In this document: one piece after another, positions 42,819 through 52,358 of the stretch
Position numbering within the stretch: position 1 is the first letter of the stretch
How the letters are laid out: each line of letters begins with the position of its first letter
NCBI RefSeq assembly: GCF_023740735.1
Contig: NZ_JAMRXH010000002.1
Coordinates: forward strand, 124,001 to 188,000
From: Nocardia sp. CDC159
GTDB lineage: Bacteria; Actinomycetota; Actinomycetes; Mycobacteriales; Mycobacteriaceae
DNA: 64,000 bases
Direction of reading: 5' to 3'
Position numbers and translations under genes: made by a program
The notes under the pieces: model-generated
Told to the model about the DNA's origin: nothing
The model's database searches: none
What the model saw: only the letters and a program-made list of their open reading frames with translations

Positions 42819-43388
42819 TCAGCGCGTGAAACTCAGGCCGTCGGTGGTGAGGGTCCCCGCGCTGCGGCCCGGGGCGGTGGTGTACTCCCAGTAGAGGTTG
42901 GTGTGGCGGATGACGGCTTCGGGAGATGGTGCGCCCCACTGGGTGTAGTCCTCGGTGGTGTGTGCGTCCGCGACGAGGATGGTGTCGTAGCCGCGGACGA
43001 ACGCGCCGTGCAGGGTGGACCGGATGCAGGCGTCGGTTTGCGCGCCCGCGACGAACAGGCGGCCGACCTGGAGGCGCGCGAGAGTCTGCTCGAGTTCGGT
43101 GTCCTCGAAGGAGTCGCCGTGGCGCTTGGCGAGACGGGGTTCGTCGTCGGCCGGAACCAGTTCGGGGACAATTTGCCACGGTTCGGTACCTGGGACACGG
43201 TCCTCGCCGATGTCCTGGACCCACACGACGGGAACCCGCGCGGCACGCGCCTTGTCCACAAGACGGCCGATCGCCGCGACGACGGCGTCTCGCTGGTACA
43301 CGTCGGCAACGACGCCGTTCTGCACATCGACGACGATGACGGCGGAATTCGGACGATCCGCAGGGAAACTCATGGCGGTCGATACCAT
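42819..43388 (-). CDS. isochorismatase-family cysteine hydrolase
   Basis: 189 aa. Catalytic triad typical of this family: Asp in VIVVDVQNG, Lys in RLAKRHGDSF and Cys in GAQTDACIRSTL. Members include nicotinamidase, N-carbamoylsarcosine amidase and isochorismatase; the substrate is not readable. It begins 7 bp after the stop of the alpha/beta hydrolase, so the two are one operon acting in sequence. Confidence 0.88.
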   Translation of the reverse strand: MVSTAMSFPADRPNSAVIVVDVQNGVVADVYQRDAVVAAIGRLVDKARAARVPVVWVQDIGEDRVPGTEPWQIVPELVPADDEPRLAKRHGDSFEDTELEQTLARLQVGRLFVAGAQTDACIRSTLHGAFVRGYDTILVADAHTTEDYTQWGAPSPEAVIRHTNLYWEYTTAPGRSAGTLTTDGLSFTR

Positions 43389-43394
43389 CCTGTC

Positions 43395-44195
43395 CTAGGC
43401 GTTGCCGAAGTGTTGGGCAAGAACCGAATTGACGAAGGTCGGATTCTCCATGTTCACCAGATGACCCGCATCGGGCACGATGTGCAACTCGGCGCCGGGG
43501 ATCGTCTCGACGATGTGGCGGTGCGCGGCCAGCGGTGTCGTGGTGGTGTCGTCGGCCCCGCACAGCACGGTGGTGGGCGGTTTCAGCTGCCGGATCCGGT
43601 CGGTGAGATCGAGGGCTTGGAAGGCGGGCAAGAGCCGCGTAAGGACCCGCGGATCGTGGTCGGCATGCATGCGGCACACCTCCTCGAACACCTCAGGGCG
43701 GCTGCGGATGGTGTGCGGCGAGAGTGTGTTTCGGAGTTCCTCCCGCAGTACGTCCTCGCCGAGCGCGTCCGGGATGTGCCCGTTTCCGGTGGCCTCCTCG
43801 ACCAGTTCCACGAAGGCCGAGGGGACGTCGCGCGCTCGGGCGGTCGTGGAAAGCAGCGCGAGACTCTTCACCCGGTGCGGATAGTCGCACGCATACTGCA
43901 TCGCGATGATGCCGCCCATCGACAGACCCACGAGATGTGCGGTGTCCATGCCGAAGTGGTCCATGACATCGAACAGGTCGCGGGCGAAGACCGGGTACCG
44001 GTACTCACCGAGCGTAACCTCGGAATCGCCGTGGCCGCGGGCATCCCAGGCCAGGCAGCGGTAATCGGTGGCGAAGTATTCGAACTGCGGGCGCCACATC
44101 GCACCCGTCATCGATCCGGCATGCAGGAAGATGATCGGAACACCGTCCCCGGCCACCTCCACCTTGAGCCGGATGCCATTGGCACTGATCAACAT
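43395..44195 (-). CDS. alpha/beta hydrolase
   Basis: 266 aa. Nucleophile elbow VGLSMGGIIAM (Ser about residue 94), oxyanion HAGSMTG, acidic residue near CGADDTTT and His in PDAGHLVNME. Fold and size resemble 3-oxoadipate enol-lactonase/lactonase-like hydrolases. ATG 44195 is chosen because GGAG is 7 nt upstream. It is operonic with the isochorismatase-like hydrolase. Substrate unknown; a small ester or lactone is plausible. Confidence 0.88.
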   Translation of the reverse strand: MLISANGIRLKVEVAGDGVPIIFLHAGSMTGAMWRPQFEYFATDYRCLAWDARGHGDSEVTLGEYRYPVFARDLFDVMDHFGMDTAHLVGLSMGGIIAMQYACDYPHRVKSLALLSTTARARDVPSAFVELVEEATGNGHIPDALGEDVLREELRNTLSPHTIRSRPEVFEEVCRMHADHDPRVLTRLLPAFQALDLTDRIRQLKPPTTVLCGADDTTTTPLAAHRHIVETIPGAELHIVPDAGHLVNMENPTFVNSVLAQHFGNA

Positions 44196-44248
44196 TCGCA
44201 CGCTCCACGTCCGTCGGCCACTGTCTCAGCTCGAGATCATCGCAGACA

Positions 44249-44695
44249 TCATGGGCCGTAGAGATGGGTCGAGACCGTGGCGTCGTGTTCGAGGATGTGA
44301 TCGATCGTGTCCCAGTAGACCGAGAGCCACGGATGCTGCCGGGCTTCGTCCGGACCGAGCTTCCGGCCGTACAACGGATCATCAGGGGCGACCGACGCCG
44401 CGTCGACCAGCGAGCAGGCGATATTGGATTGGCCGTCGATGGGGCCGACACGGCATCCGAACGTGACACGATCCGGACCGGGGTTGCTCGCCGGACGATC
44501 GGGATCCCAACAGCTGTCGAGGATGACGTCGATATACGCCTCGTACATGCCCTGACGGTGGTGGCACGACGCGTAATAGATCGCGAAGGCCCCGGCCTCG
44601 CTGTTGATGAATCCATTCACCCGTTCGAAAGGGGTCTCGCAGCAAGCACAAACGCCACTGTCGATGTTTCGTTCGGGATCGATCTCGAGTCGCAC
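44249..44695 (-). CDS. hypothetical protein with CxCC motif
   Basis: 148 aa. N-terminal SGVCACCETPFERVNGFI contains three cysteines suitable for a metal site; the remainder is rich in aromatic residues and ends in HPWLSVYWDTIDHILEHD. Not recognised; similar proteins are found in actinobacteria. GTG 44695 is supported by CATAAT 6 nt upstream, though a start at 44722 is also possible. It lies 53 bp before the alpha/beta hydrolase in the same direction. Confidence 0.65.
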   Translation of the reverse strand: MRLEIDPERNIDSGVCACCETPFERVNGFINSEAGAFAIYYASCHHRQGMYEAYIDVILDSCWDPDRPASNPGPDRVTFGCRVGPIDGQSNIACSLVDAASVAPDDPLYGRKLGPDEARQHPWLSVYWDTIDHILEHDATVSTHLYGP

Positions 44696-44761
44696 CGCTC
44701 GATTATGGCTGGGCACAGGCATGCCGGCTCACCGCCGGGATCGCCGAGGAAGCCGGTGGAG

Positions 44762-44977
44762 ATGCGGTTTCCACGCGTCCGCAACAGCCGGTGCCGTCTG
44801 CCCGGCGTGCTGTGGGCGCAACCGACCCCGACCTCCGGCCTGCCGCGCGGCATGATCGCCTTCCCCTGTGAGCACGAACCGACGCTCGGCGAGCTCACGC
44901 GGCGACTGCCCGACGAGTGGTCGGAGCTGTGTGACGCGATCGAGGCGGAGTACGCGGCATGGGCCGAGTACACGTGA
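44762..44977 (+). CDS. possible small protein
   Basis: 71 codons from ATG 44762 (a shorter form begins at 44852). The C-terminal 40 residues, HEPTLGELTRRLPDEWSELC and onward, have natural helical composition; the first 30 are Arg/Pro-rich. GAGGA stands 11 nt upstream. It runs divergent from the hypothetical protein. Function unknown and existence uncertain. Confidence 0.35.
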   Translation: MRFPRVRNSRCRLPGVLWAQPTPTSGLPRGMIAFPCEHEPTLGELTRRLPDEWSELCDAIEAEYAAWAEYT

Positions 44978-45055
44978 CCGATCTATACCTTTTCGCTATA
45001 TTCGGTGGCGCGCCTCATGCAGACGCTACCGCCCGCGGTCACATAGCCTGATCGA

Positions 45056-45892
45056 GTGCCCTCGGGCATATCGGGCGCAACGGCGCGGTCCCCACGAGAA
45101 AGTGAACGGCCGATGATTCTGCTGGCACAGCTCAGCGATACGCACTTCGACCTGAGCGCGCACAACGCCGAGCGGGTCGAGCGGGTCATGGGTTATCTGG
45201 CCGAGCTACCGCGAAGGCCCGACGCCATCCTGGTCACCGGCGATATCGCCGACTCCGGCAAGGTCGAGGAGTACGAGCAGGCGCGCGCCGCGCTGCGGGC
45301 CGACGTGCCGGTATGGGTGCTGCCGGGCAATCACGACGACCGCGCCAACCTGCGCGAGGTGCTGCTGGGCGAGGCCCCCTCGGCGGGGCCGATCAATCGG
45401 GTGCTGCGACTGGACGGGCTCGTGGTGGGACTGCTGGATTCCACCATTCCCGGCGAGGGCGGCGGGGAGCTGGCCGAGGAGACCTATCTCTGGCTGACCG
45501 ATCTGCTGCGCGAAACCCCTTCCGACACTTCCATTCTGCTGGCCATGCACCATCCGCCGCTGCCGATGTACAGCACGGTGGTGGACCCGATCCGGCTGGC
45601 GAATCCGGATAGGTTGGAGGACATGGTCATCCACGACCCCCGCGTGATCGGCGTGCTGACCGGACATATGCACGCCATGGGTGCCACCCAGTTCGGCTCC
45701 AAGCAGCTGATCGTCGCGCCCAGCGTGGCCTCGCTGATCGGCGGCGTCTGGGAGGTCGGCAGGCCCGGTCAGGTGCCCATCGACTACGCACCCGATCCGG
45801 CGGTGGTCCTGCACACCATCGACGGGCGGCGGCTCACCTCGATCATGCGCGCGGTGCCCATGGGCGGCTGGATCGGCGAACAGCCGAGCTGA
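45056..45892 (+). CDS. cyclic-nucleotide phosphodiesterase-like metallophosphoesterase (CpdA/Rv0805 type)
   Basis: 278 aa. The calcineurin-like binuclear metal motifs are complete: LSDTHFD, GDIADSG, GNHDDR, MHHPP and GHMHAMG, the order seen in class III cAMP phosphodiesterases. Start GTG 45056 is supported by TAGCCT (45044-45049) 6 nt upstream, giving an N-terminal extension of 19 residues before MILLAQLSDTH; an ATG at 45113 would give the shorter form but has weak Shine-Dalgarno. M. tuberculosis Rv0805 also has an N-terminal extension. It likely controls cAMP or acts on other phosphodiesters. Confidence 0.85.
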   Translation: MPSGISGATARSPRESERPMILLAQLSDTHFDLSAHNAERVERVMGYLAELPRRPDAILVTGDIADSGKVEEYEQARAALRADVPVWVLPGNHDDRANLREVLLGEAPSAGPINRVLRLDGLVVGLLDSTIPGEGGGELAEETYLWLTDLLRETPSDTSILLAMHHPPLPMYSTVVDPIRLANPDRLEDMVIHDPRVIGVLTGHMHAMGATQFGSKQLIVAPSVASLIGGVWEVGRPGQVPIDYAPDPAVVLHTIDGRRLTSIMRAVPMGGWIGEQPS

Positions 45893-46954
45893 TCACACGC
45901 TCGCCCGCTCCCTGCGGTACGCCGAGGGCGTCGTCCCGGTCCACCGCTTGAACGCGTAGATGAACGTCGACGCCTCGGCATAACCCAGCCGGATCGCCAC
46001 ATCGCTCACCGAGAGCGGTGTGGCGCTGAGCATTTCCTCCGCCAGCGCCCGGCGCACCTCGTCCAGTAGCGCACGGTAGCTCGTCCCCGCCGCGTCCAGA
46101 TGTCGCCGCAGGGTGCGGGTGCTCATATTGAGATCCCTTGCCACGGCGTCGATTCCGGGCGGGGCGGCGAATCCGTCGGCCCCGCCGTGCGGCACCAGCC
46201 GCTCGCGCACCTCGGCGGCGATGCCGGTGCGAGCGCGGCGGCGATGCACCAGATCCCGGCACTGCGCCAGGCACATGGCCCAGGTGTGCTCGTTGGCCTG
46301 CGGCAGCGGCTGTGCCAGGACCGCCGGATCGAGAGCGAGCACGTTCTGCGACTGCCCGAACACCGGCCGCACGCCGATGATTTCGGCCAGCGTATCGACG
46401 TATTCCGGTTCGGGATAGTCGAATTCGGCCCGCACCAGCTCGAGCGGCCGCCCCAGCAGATCGCTCATCACCTGATGCATGGCCAGCACGTCACGCTCGA
46501 GCAGGAAGCGCCGTACATCTGCGGGCACCTGCTCGTCGTGGATCCAGGCCACGAATTCGCCGGGCTCGGAACGAGTCACCGGAATGCAGAAGGTGAAGCT
46601 GAGTTCCAGATAGCGCATGGCGAACGAGATCGCCTCGCCCAGTGTCGGACTCGATACACAGGCGAAGCCGAAGATGCCGAAGGTGGTGATGCGATAGCGC
46701 CGCCCCACCTCCACGCCCAGCGCCGGACGCTCGTCGGCCAGGGCGCGCACCAGATTGCGGATCACCGCCAGTTCGGTGTGGGCGTCGATCTGGGCGTCCG
46801 GATCGGCCAGCGCGCGCTCGGTCAATCCGGTGCCGCGCAGCATGCGGGCGGTGGTGACGCCGTGCTCGCGCGCGTAGCCCACCATGAGGGCCGCGCTGGC
46901 CACACCGCGCGGGAAATCCCAGTTGCGGATCGCGGGCTGCTGCATCGTCGCCAT
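45893..46954 (-). CDS. AraC-family regulator with OruR-like N-terminal domain
   Basis: 353 aa. C-terminal double HTH (VARDLNMSTRTLRRHLDAAG and VSDVAIRLGYAEASTFIYAFKRW, in part). N-terminal 200 residues are the arabinose-binding-domain/OruR group with GRRYRITTFGIFGFACVSS. ATG 46954 chosen. It is convergent with the phosphodiesterase, ends right at its stop, and is divergent from the ECF transporter. Effector unknown; mycobacterial relatives regulate lipid or virulence genes. Confidence 0.88.
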   Translation of the reverse strand: MATMQQPAIRNWDFPRGVASAALMVGYAREHGVTTARMLRGTGLTERALADPDAQIDAHTELAVIRNLVRALADERPALGVEVGRRYRITTFGIFGFACVSSPTLGEAISFAMRYLELSFTFCIPVTRSEPGEFVAWIHDEQVPADVRRFLLERDVLAMHQVMSDLLGRPLELVRAEFDYPEPEYVDTLAEIIGVRPVFGQSQNVLALDPAVLAQPLPQANEHTWAMCLAQCRDLVHRRRARTGIAAEVRERLVPHGGADGFAAPPGIDAVARDLNMSTRTLRRHLDAAGTSYRALLDEVRRALAEEMLSATPLSVSDVAIRLGYAEASTFIYAFKRWTGTTPSAYRRERASV

Positions 46955-47037
46955 CCGCCGATTATGGCCGGAAATGTCGATTGGAAGGAATGCTCCGGGG
47001 TCGAGTCGTTCGCGGCGCGGGCTGGCAGACTTGATCC

Positions 47038-49116
47038 GTGACCGCTCCACCCCACGTCGGCGACACCGCCTCGACCGCCCACGGCCCGCTGCGCCCGATC
47101 GAGCTCGCCACCGGAGCGGTCCTCGGCGGGCTCACCGTCGGGCTGGTGACCGTCGGTTCGGTGGTTCCGGCCGCGGCCGCGCTGAATCTCATCGCGGCCG
47201 TCCCGCTCGGTCTGCTCGCCCATCGGTATCGGCTGCGCGCCACGGTGTCCGCGACCGCGGCCGCGATGCTGGTGACCTTCGTCGCCGCCGGACTGCTCCC
47301 CGCCGGGGCGCTGCTGGCCGCGGCGACGATCGGCGGCATCATCGGCACGGTCAAGCGGCGCGGCGGCGGCCTGCCCGCGGTGCTCGGGCTGTCGATCGCC
47401 GCGGGGGTGGTGTGGGGGGCCATCCCGGTCGGACTGCTGCTGTTGTTCAGCACGACGCGACAGCTGATCTTCGACAATGTGCGCAATATGGCGCAGGGCA
47501 TCCAGAAGATCGTCTCCCGGCAGCCGCAGTTCGAGTCGTTCGGCCGGGGCGTGGTCGCATTCACCGAGGAGTTGCTGCGCTGGTGGTGGCTCTACATCGG
47601 CGCGGGCGCCTTTCTCGGTGTGCTCGCCACCGCGGTGTTCTCCTGGTTCGCCCTCGGCTCGGTGCTGGACCGGCTGACCTGGCTGCCCGGCCGCGATCTG
47701 CTCGACGCGCCGCCCGACGACCGCCCGATCGCGCCGCTGCCGGTCACGTTGCGGCAGGTCGGCTTCCGCTATCCCGGCGCCCGCACCGATGCGTTGCACG
47801 GAATCGATCTCACCGTGCGGGTCGGCGAATTCGTCGCGGTCGTGGGCCACAACGGTTCCGGCAAGTCGACGCTGACCCGGGTGCTGGCCGGACGCCCGCC
47901 GACCGTCGGCACGGTGGAACGTCCCGGTTCGGCCGGGCTGGGCCTGCTGGGTGGGACCGCGCTGGTGCTGCAGCGGCCGGAGAGCCAGACGCTGGGCGTG
48001 CTGGTCGCCGACGATGTGGTGTGGGGCCTGCCCCCGGAGCTCGCCGCGCAGGTGGATGTGGAATCGCTGCTGCGCGAGGTGGGCCTGGGCGGGCTGGGCG
48101 GTATGGAGACCGCGACGCTGTCCGGGGGCCAGCAGCAACGGTTGGCCGTCGCCGCGGCGCTGGCCCGGCGGCCCGCGCTGCTCATCGCCGACGAGGCCAC
48201 CTCGATGATCGATCCGGACGGTCGTCGCGAACTCGTCGCTTTGCTGGCCGAGCTGCCGAAGCGCCATCCCATGGCGGTCGTGCTGGTCACTCACCACGAG
48301 GCCGATGCCGCGGCCGCCGACCGCGTGGTCCATCTGGCCGATGGGCGGCAGGTCGAGCGGCTGCCCAGTTGGCCACGCCCCGTGCGCGATCCGCGCCGCA
48401 GGCCGATGGGCGAACCGCTGCTGGAACTGCGCGACGTCCGCCACACCTACAACCGCGGCACCCCCTGGGCCGCGCCCGCGCTGCACGGCGTGGATCTGAC
48501 CGTCCGCCGCGGCGAGGCGCTGCTCATCGTCGGCGGCAACGGCTCGGGCAAATCCACCCTGGCCTGGATCATGGCCGGGCTGATCGTGCCCACCGCGGGC
48601 CGCTGCGAACTGCGCGACTTCGCCGCCGCGCGCCCGGTGCACAAGCGCATCGGCCGGGTGGCGCTGGCCTTCCAGCATTCTCGGTTGCAGTTGCAGCGCG
48701 AGACCGTGGCCGCCGAGATCGAGGACTGGGGCGGGCACGGGACCGGATCGGGTGCGGTCGGCCGCGCGCTGGACGCGGTCGGCCTGGATCGCGCGATCGC
48801 CTCCCGCTCGGTGGAGGAGCTGTCCGGCGGGCAGGCCAAGCGGGTGGTGCTCGCGGCCATCGTCGCCAGCCGCCCACAGGTGGTGGTCCTGGACGAGCCG
48901 CTTGCCGGACTCGATCCGCAGGGTCGGGCCGAGGTGGTAGAACTGCTTGCGCGGCTGCGGGATTCGGGGCTGACGCTGATCGTGATCTCGCACGATGTGG
49001 AAGATATGGCGGGGGTCTGCGATCGGACGGTGCATCTGCGGTCCGGGCGCATCGCCGAGACCGCGGCGGAGTTCGCCGCCGATCATGTCCGGTCGGCGAC
49101 GGGAGAGGCGCGATGA
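47038..49116 (+). CDS. ECF transporter, fused membrane domain and two ATPase domains
   Basis: 692 aa, like M. tuberculosis Rv2326c. Residues 20-215 hold about six membrane helices, similar to a fused S-component/DUF2232-like domain. ATPase 1 spans about 235-450 with Walker A GHNGSGKST (270-278) and signature LSGGQQQ; ATPase 2 spans about 460-690 with GGNGSGKST and LSGGQAK. Energy-coupling-factor systems import vitamins or micronutrients. GTG 47038 with CAGACT 7 nt upstream. Its stop overlaps the T-component start by 4 bp (ATGA). Confidence 0.9.
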   Translation: MTAPPHVGDTASTAHGPLRPIELATGAVLGGLTVGLVTVGSVVPAAAALNLIAAVPLGLLAHRYRLRATVSATAAAMLVTFVAAGLLPAGALLAAATIGGIIGTVKRRGGGLPAVLGLSIAAGVVWGAIPVGLLLLFSTTRQLIFDNVRNMAQGIQKIVSRQPQFESFGRGVVAFTEELLRWWWLYIGAGAFLGVLATAVFSWFALGSVLDRLTWLPGRDLLDAPPDDRPIAPLPVTLRQVGFRYPGARTDALHGIDLTVRVGEFVAVVGHNGSGKSTLTRVLAGRPPTVGTVERPGSAGLGLLGGTALVLQRPESQTLGVLVADDVVWGLPPELAAQVDVESLLREVGLGGLGGMETATLSGGQQQRLAVAAALARRPALLIADEATSMIDPDGRRELVALLAELPKRHPMAVVLVTHHEADAAAADRVVHLADGRQVERLPSWPRPVRDPRRRPMGEPLLELRDVRHTYNRGTPWAAPALHGVDLTVRRGEALLIVGGNGSGKSTLAWIMAGLIVPTAGRCELRDFAAARPVHKRIGRVALAFQHSRLQLQRETVAAEIEDWGGHGTGSGAVGRALDAVGLDRAIASRSVEELSGGQAKRVVLAAIVASRPQVVVLDEPLAGLDPQGRAEVVELLARLRDSGLTLIVISHDVEDMAGVCDRTVHLRSGRIAETAAEFAADHVRSATGEAR

Positions 49117-49850
49117 GTACGGTGCTGCTGCGCGAGGTCCCGGTCGACAGCCCGGTGCACCGGCTGTGGGCGGGGACCAAGATGATCGCCGCCTTCGCGA
49201 TCAGTGTGGTGCTGATGTTCCTGCCCGCATGGCCGGTGCTCGGGGTGATGGTGGCATTCCTGATCCTGATCGGTGTCGTCGCCCGACTGCCGCTGGGTAC
49301 CCTGCCACGGCTGCCGTGGTGGTTCTGGGCGCTGATCGGGGTGGGCGCGCTGCTCAATATCCCCGGCGGCGGCCCCGCCCTGTTGCGCTACGCCCAGGTC
49401 ACGGTGTTCGGGCTGATCCTGCTGACGGCCTCGTTCCTGATCGCGTGGACCACGCCGATGGGGGAGATCGCCCCCGCGCTGGCCAAATTGGGCGCACCGC
49501 TGCGCAAACTTCGGGTTCCGGTGGACGAATGGGCCGTCGTGGTCGCGCTGACGTTGCGCGGACTGCCGCTGCTGCTGGACGAGATGCGGGTGCTGCGCGC
49601 CGCGCGGCGACTGCGCCCGAAGAGCGATCTGCTGCAGCGCGCCACCGACAACGCGCTGGTCGACATCCTCACCGCCGCCATGGCGGTATCCACCCGCCGC
49701 GCCGGGGAATTGGGCGAGGCCATCACCGCGCGCGGCGGCACCGGGCAGCTCACGGCCCATCCGAGCACGCCCGGGCGGCGCGACGCGGTGGCGCTGACGG
49801 TGGTGCTCGCGGTGTGCGGGGGCGCGATCGCGATCGCTTTGATCTGGTAG
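49113..49850 (+). CDS. ECF transporter T-component (EcfT/CbiQ family)
   Basis: 245 aa with five membrane helices. The coupling-helix motif with A-R-G pairs is present: LRAARRLRPKSD and ITARGGTGQL. EcfT connects the ATPases with the substrate-binding S domain. ATG 49113 overlaps the upstream gene, matching the Rv2325c/Rv2326c pair. Substrate unknown. Confidence 0.9.
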   Translation: MSTVLLREVPVDSPVHRLWAGTKMIAAFAISVVLMFLPAWPVLGVMVAFLILIGVVARLPLGTLPRLPWWFWALIGVGALLNIPGGGPALLRYAQVTVFGLILLTASFLIAWTTPMGEIAPALAKLGAPLRKLRVPVDEWAVVVALTLRGLPLLLDEMRVLRAARRLRPKSDLLQRATDNALVDILTAAMAVSTRRAGELGEAITARGGTGQLTAHPSTPGRRDAVALTVVLAVCGGAIAIALIW

Positions 49851-50070
49851 GGCAAACTTACCGGTCGGGCGAAATCGGTTGTGATAACCATAATTTCATG
49901 GGCTGGATACCCCCAGTAAAGGTAGGGTTACGTTCGAGAGTTGGCCATCACATGGCCGCGCACGCACCGGGGTGGTGAGAGACAGGAGGGGGTTACCCGG
50001 TTGTCGTCGCGTGCGTTCTCCGGCGGTTGCACCGCTCGATCGACACCTGATGAAGATGGGAAGACCGGAA

Positions 50071-50718
50071 ATGAATCTGCACAAGCTCACTGCTGCCGTG
50101 GTACCGGCGGTTGTGGCCGTGGCTATCGGGGCGAGCACGGCCCATGCAGATGCGGGCGCATCCGAGGTGCGCTACGAAGCCAGACTGGTGGGCAATGTCG
50201 TCGAGACCACCCTGGACGGGGGATTCTTCCAAGTGGCCGGCGACCAGCAGAGCGTGGCCGTCAAGGACATCGCCGGCAACACGCTGGTGACCCTCCCGCT
50301 GTCGTTCCGGATGGACGGGTTGGAATATCCGCTGCCGTACCAGGTTCGCGACGCCGGGCGCGTGCTGGACCTCACGGCGGTCAAGAACGTGGCCGCCGCG
50401 CGACCGGCGGCCGTCGTGCCGGTGGCCTCGCTGGAGGAGAACCAGCGGGCGATGGAGACGTTCGCGACGCAATTCGGAATCGCCACCGCGATCGGCGGAT
50501 TCATCGGCACGGCCATCGGGGCGGTGATCGGCGGGCTCGTCGCCGCGCCCAGCGGTGTCGGCATTCCGGCAGGCATCGTGGTCGGCGCCGCGATCGGTGG
50601 CATCATCGGCACCGTCGTCGCGGGTGGTCCGACGCTGCTCATCGCGGGCATCGACCTGATCAACACGCTGATCGCGCCGCCGGGTACCACCAAGTGGATG
50701 GACAACACCGGGCGCTGA
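50071..50718 (+). CDS. secreted glycine-zipper protein (DUF8020-like)
   Basis: 215 aa. Signal peptide MNLHKLTAAVVPAVVAVAIG...AHA, then a beta-rich region (VRYEARLVGNVVETTLDGGF) seen in many Nocardia secreted proteins, and a C-terminal hydrophobic Gly-zipper with repeats like AIGGFIGTAIGAVIGGLVAA. It may insert in the mycolic-acid outer membrane or cross-associate. ATG 50071 chosen; upstream ATGs 50050 and 50056 exist. No partner gene. Function unknown. Confidence 0.75.
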   Translation: MNLHKLTAAVVPAVVAVAIGASTAHADAGASEVRYEARLVGNVVETTLDGGFFQVAGDQQSVAVKDIAGNTLVTLPLSFRMDGLEYPLPYQVRDAGRVLDLTAVKNVAAARPAAVVPVASLEENQRAMETFATQFGIATAIGGFIGTAIGAVIGGLVAAPSGVGIPAGIVVGAAIGGIIGTVVAGGPTLLIAGIDLINTLIAPPGTTKWMDNTGR

Positions 50719-50781
50719 TCGAATCGCTTGGGGCGCGGGTGGGTTGGCTCACCCGCGCCTCACGGCGCGTTCGGGGCTCCC

Positions 50782-51996
50782 TCAGCGCACGTGACAGCCC
50801 CGGGCGGGCGGGAGGCCCGCGAAGCGGTCGGACAGGTAGTTCATGCCGCCCAGGAATTCGCCGACCGCGCTGCCGTTGTGGCCGGGAATTTGGGAGTGGA
50901 CGGCGGTCTGGGTCGCGCCCGCGGCGCAGTAGCGAGCGATCAGGTTCGAGAAGCCGGGCACAGGGATCACGTCGTCGGTCACGCTGTGGTAGAGGTACAT
51001 CGGGGTGTCCGGGGTGATCGTGCCGACCTCGTTCTTCGCCGCCGCGGCGAGGAAGGCCGGATGGGCCAGGATGTTCGGGACGGTGGCGAAGTCGTCCATG
51101 CGCGCCCCGAAGTATTTCGGCACCAGATCGGAGCCGCAGGCATTGGCATTCTCCGCCAACGCCGCCCGGCCGCGCTCGTTGAGCAGATCGGCCAGGCCGG
51201 ATTCGGGTTCGTTGCGCGCGAGGGCGAGCAGGATCAGCATGGCCAGACCCGCCTGCTGACCGCCGTCCACCCGCCGAGCGATGGCGGGGATATCGGCGGG
51301 GATGCCGCCCGCGGAGATGCCCGCGAAGACCACATCGGGCGCATACACCGCCCGCAGCTGGGCCGCCCAGAGCGTGGCGTACGCACCTCCCGAATAGCCG
51401 TAGGCCCCAATGGGACTCGTCGGGGCGATGCCCGCGGGGGCGAACGCGCGGGCGGCGCGCACGCCGTCCAGGACGCCGCGCGCCGCGGTCACGCCGTCGA
51501 AGAAGCGGGACTGCGGTCCCTCGTAATCGCTGATCACCACGGCCCAGCCGCGCCGCAGCGTCTCGGTCAGGAACGGGACGTCGATCAGGGTGTTCACCAC
51601 ACCCAGATCGCGCCCGCCGCGCAGCGCGTACGACGGTGCGCAGCGGGTACCCAGACTGTCCTCGGGGATCTGGTAGGACAGCACCGGGCGCGCACCCGCC
51701 CAGGGGATCGGCGGCACGATCACCGTCGTCACATCCAGGATCGGTTTGTTTCTGGAATCGGTTGTGCGGTAGCGCAATTGCCAGGCGCTCACCGGAATCG
51801 GCAGGCCGAACAGGGAGATCGGACGCGAGCCGAGCAGGGCGCCGTTGGGCAGCCCGGCCAGATCGGCGGGCGCGGCGTAGAACGGATCGGCGTCGGGGAA
51901 CGGAACATCCGCCCGCGCAACGGGTGTCGACACGCTCGCCGATAGCACGACGGCCGCGCCCACCAGGGCCGCCGACCAGCCACGCCGCACCGCCAT
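50782..51996 (-). CDS. secreted lipase (LIP family)
   Basis: 404 aa. Signal peptide with basic VRRGW then hydrophobic core, cleavage near ARA. Alpha/beta hydrolase of the secretory-lipase type: nucleophile elbow YGYSGGAYAT, acid in SVTDDVIP and His in IPGHNGSA. Members hydrolyse triacylglycerols or esters outside the cell. ATG 51996 is supported by the position of the signal; longer forms to 52218 lack a leader structure. It is divergent from an isochorismatase-like gene with 362 bp in between. Confidence 0.9.
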   Translation of the reverse strand: MAVRRGWSAALVGAAVVLSASVSTPVARADVPFPDADPFYAAPADLAGLPNGALLGSRPISLFGLPIPVSAWQLRYRTTDSRNKPILDVTTVIVPPIPWAGARPVLSYQIPEDSLGTRCAPSYALRGGRDLGVVNTLIDVPFLTETLRRGWAVVISDYEGPQSRFFDGVTAARGVLDGVRAARAFAPAGIAPTSPIGAYGYSGGAYATLWAAQLRAVYAPDVVFAGISAGGIPADIPAIARRVDGGQQAGLAMLILLALARNEPESGLADLLNERGRAALAENANACGSDLVPKYFGARMDDFATVPNILAHPAFLAAAAKNEVGTITPDTPMYLYHSVTDDVIPVPGFSNLIARYCAAGATQTAVHSQIPGHNGSAVGEFLGGMNYLSDRFAGLPPARGCHVR

Positions 51997-52358
51997 CACC
52001 GCACCCACCCGCACACCACGACCCCGTTCACCCAGAAGTTGACCGAAAAACGCTGCGCGACAAAGACTCTTCAGATAACCCAATCGAGGATGCCCGGATC
52101 CCATGGCGCGCCTCCCGCGTCCGTTGCCACCGACGCGCAGGCACCTCGTACGCGGGTCCGCACCGACCGCACCCCACCATCGGGCACTCACGGTAACGCT
52201 GCGAAAGAAGCAGGTCAACGACCGTGATGGGAATTTCGCAGGGTTGCGAAGATTCGCCGCCCTTCCGTAACCCGCGGTTCCCCACCGTTATCCGGCCCTT
52301 ACGAATCCGCTCCCACGCCACTAGATTGGGCCGAGATCAACGCGAGACGGAGGCAGGC
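51997..52358. promoter_or_regulatory. 362-bp divergent regulatory region with TTCGCA dyad
   Basis: No gene. A perfect inverted repeat TTCGCA-GGGT-TGCGAA lies at 52235-52250, with another TGCGAA copy at 52199-52204. The position suits an operator controlling one or both divergent genes. Other parts show nothing assigned. Confidence 0.5.

Noticed and set aside
46822..49086. Long minus-strand frame antisense to the ECF transporter
   Set aside because: Gln/His/Arg-rich shadow of the ATPase domains; no motif or ribosome-binding site.
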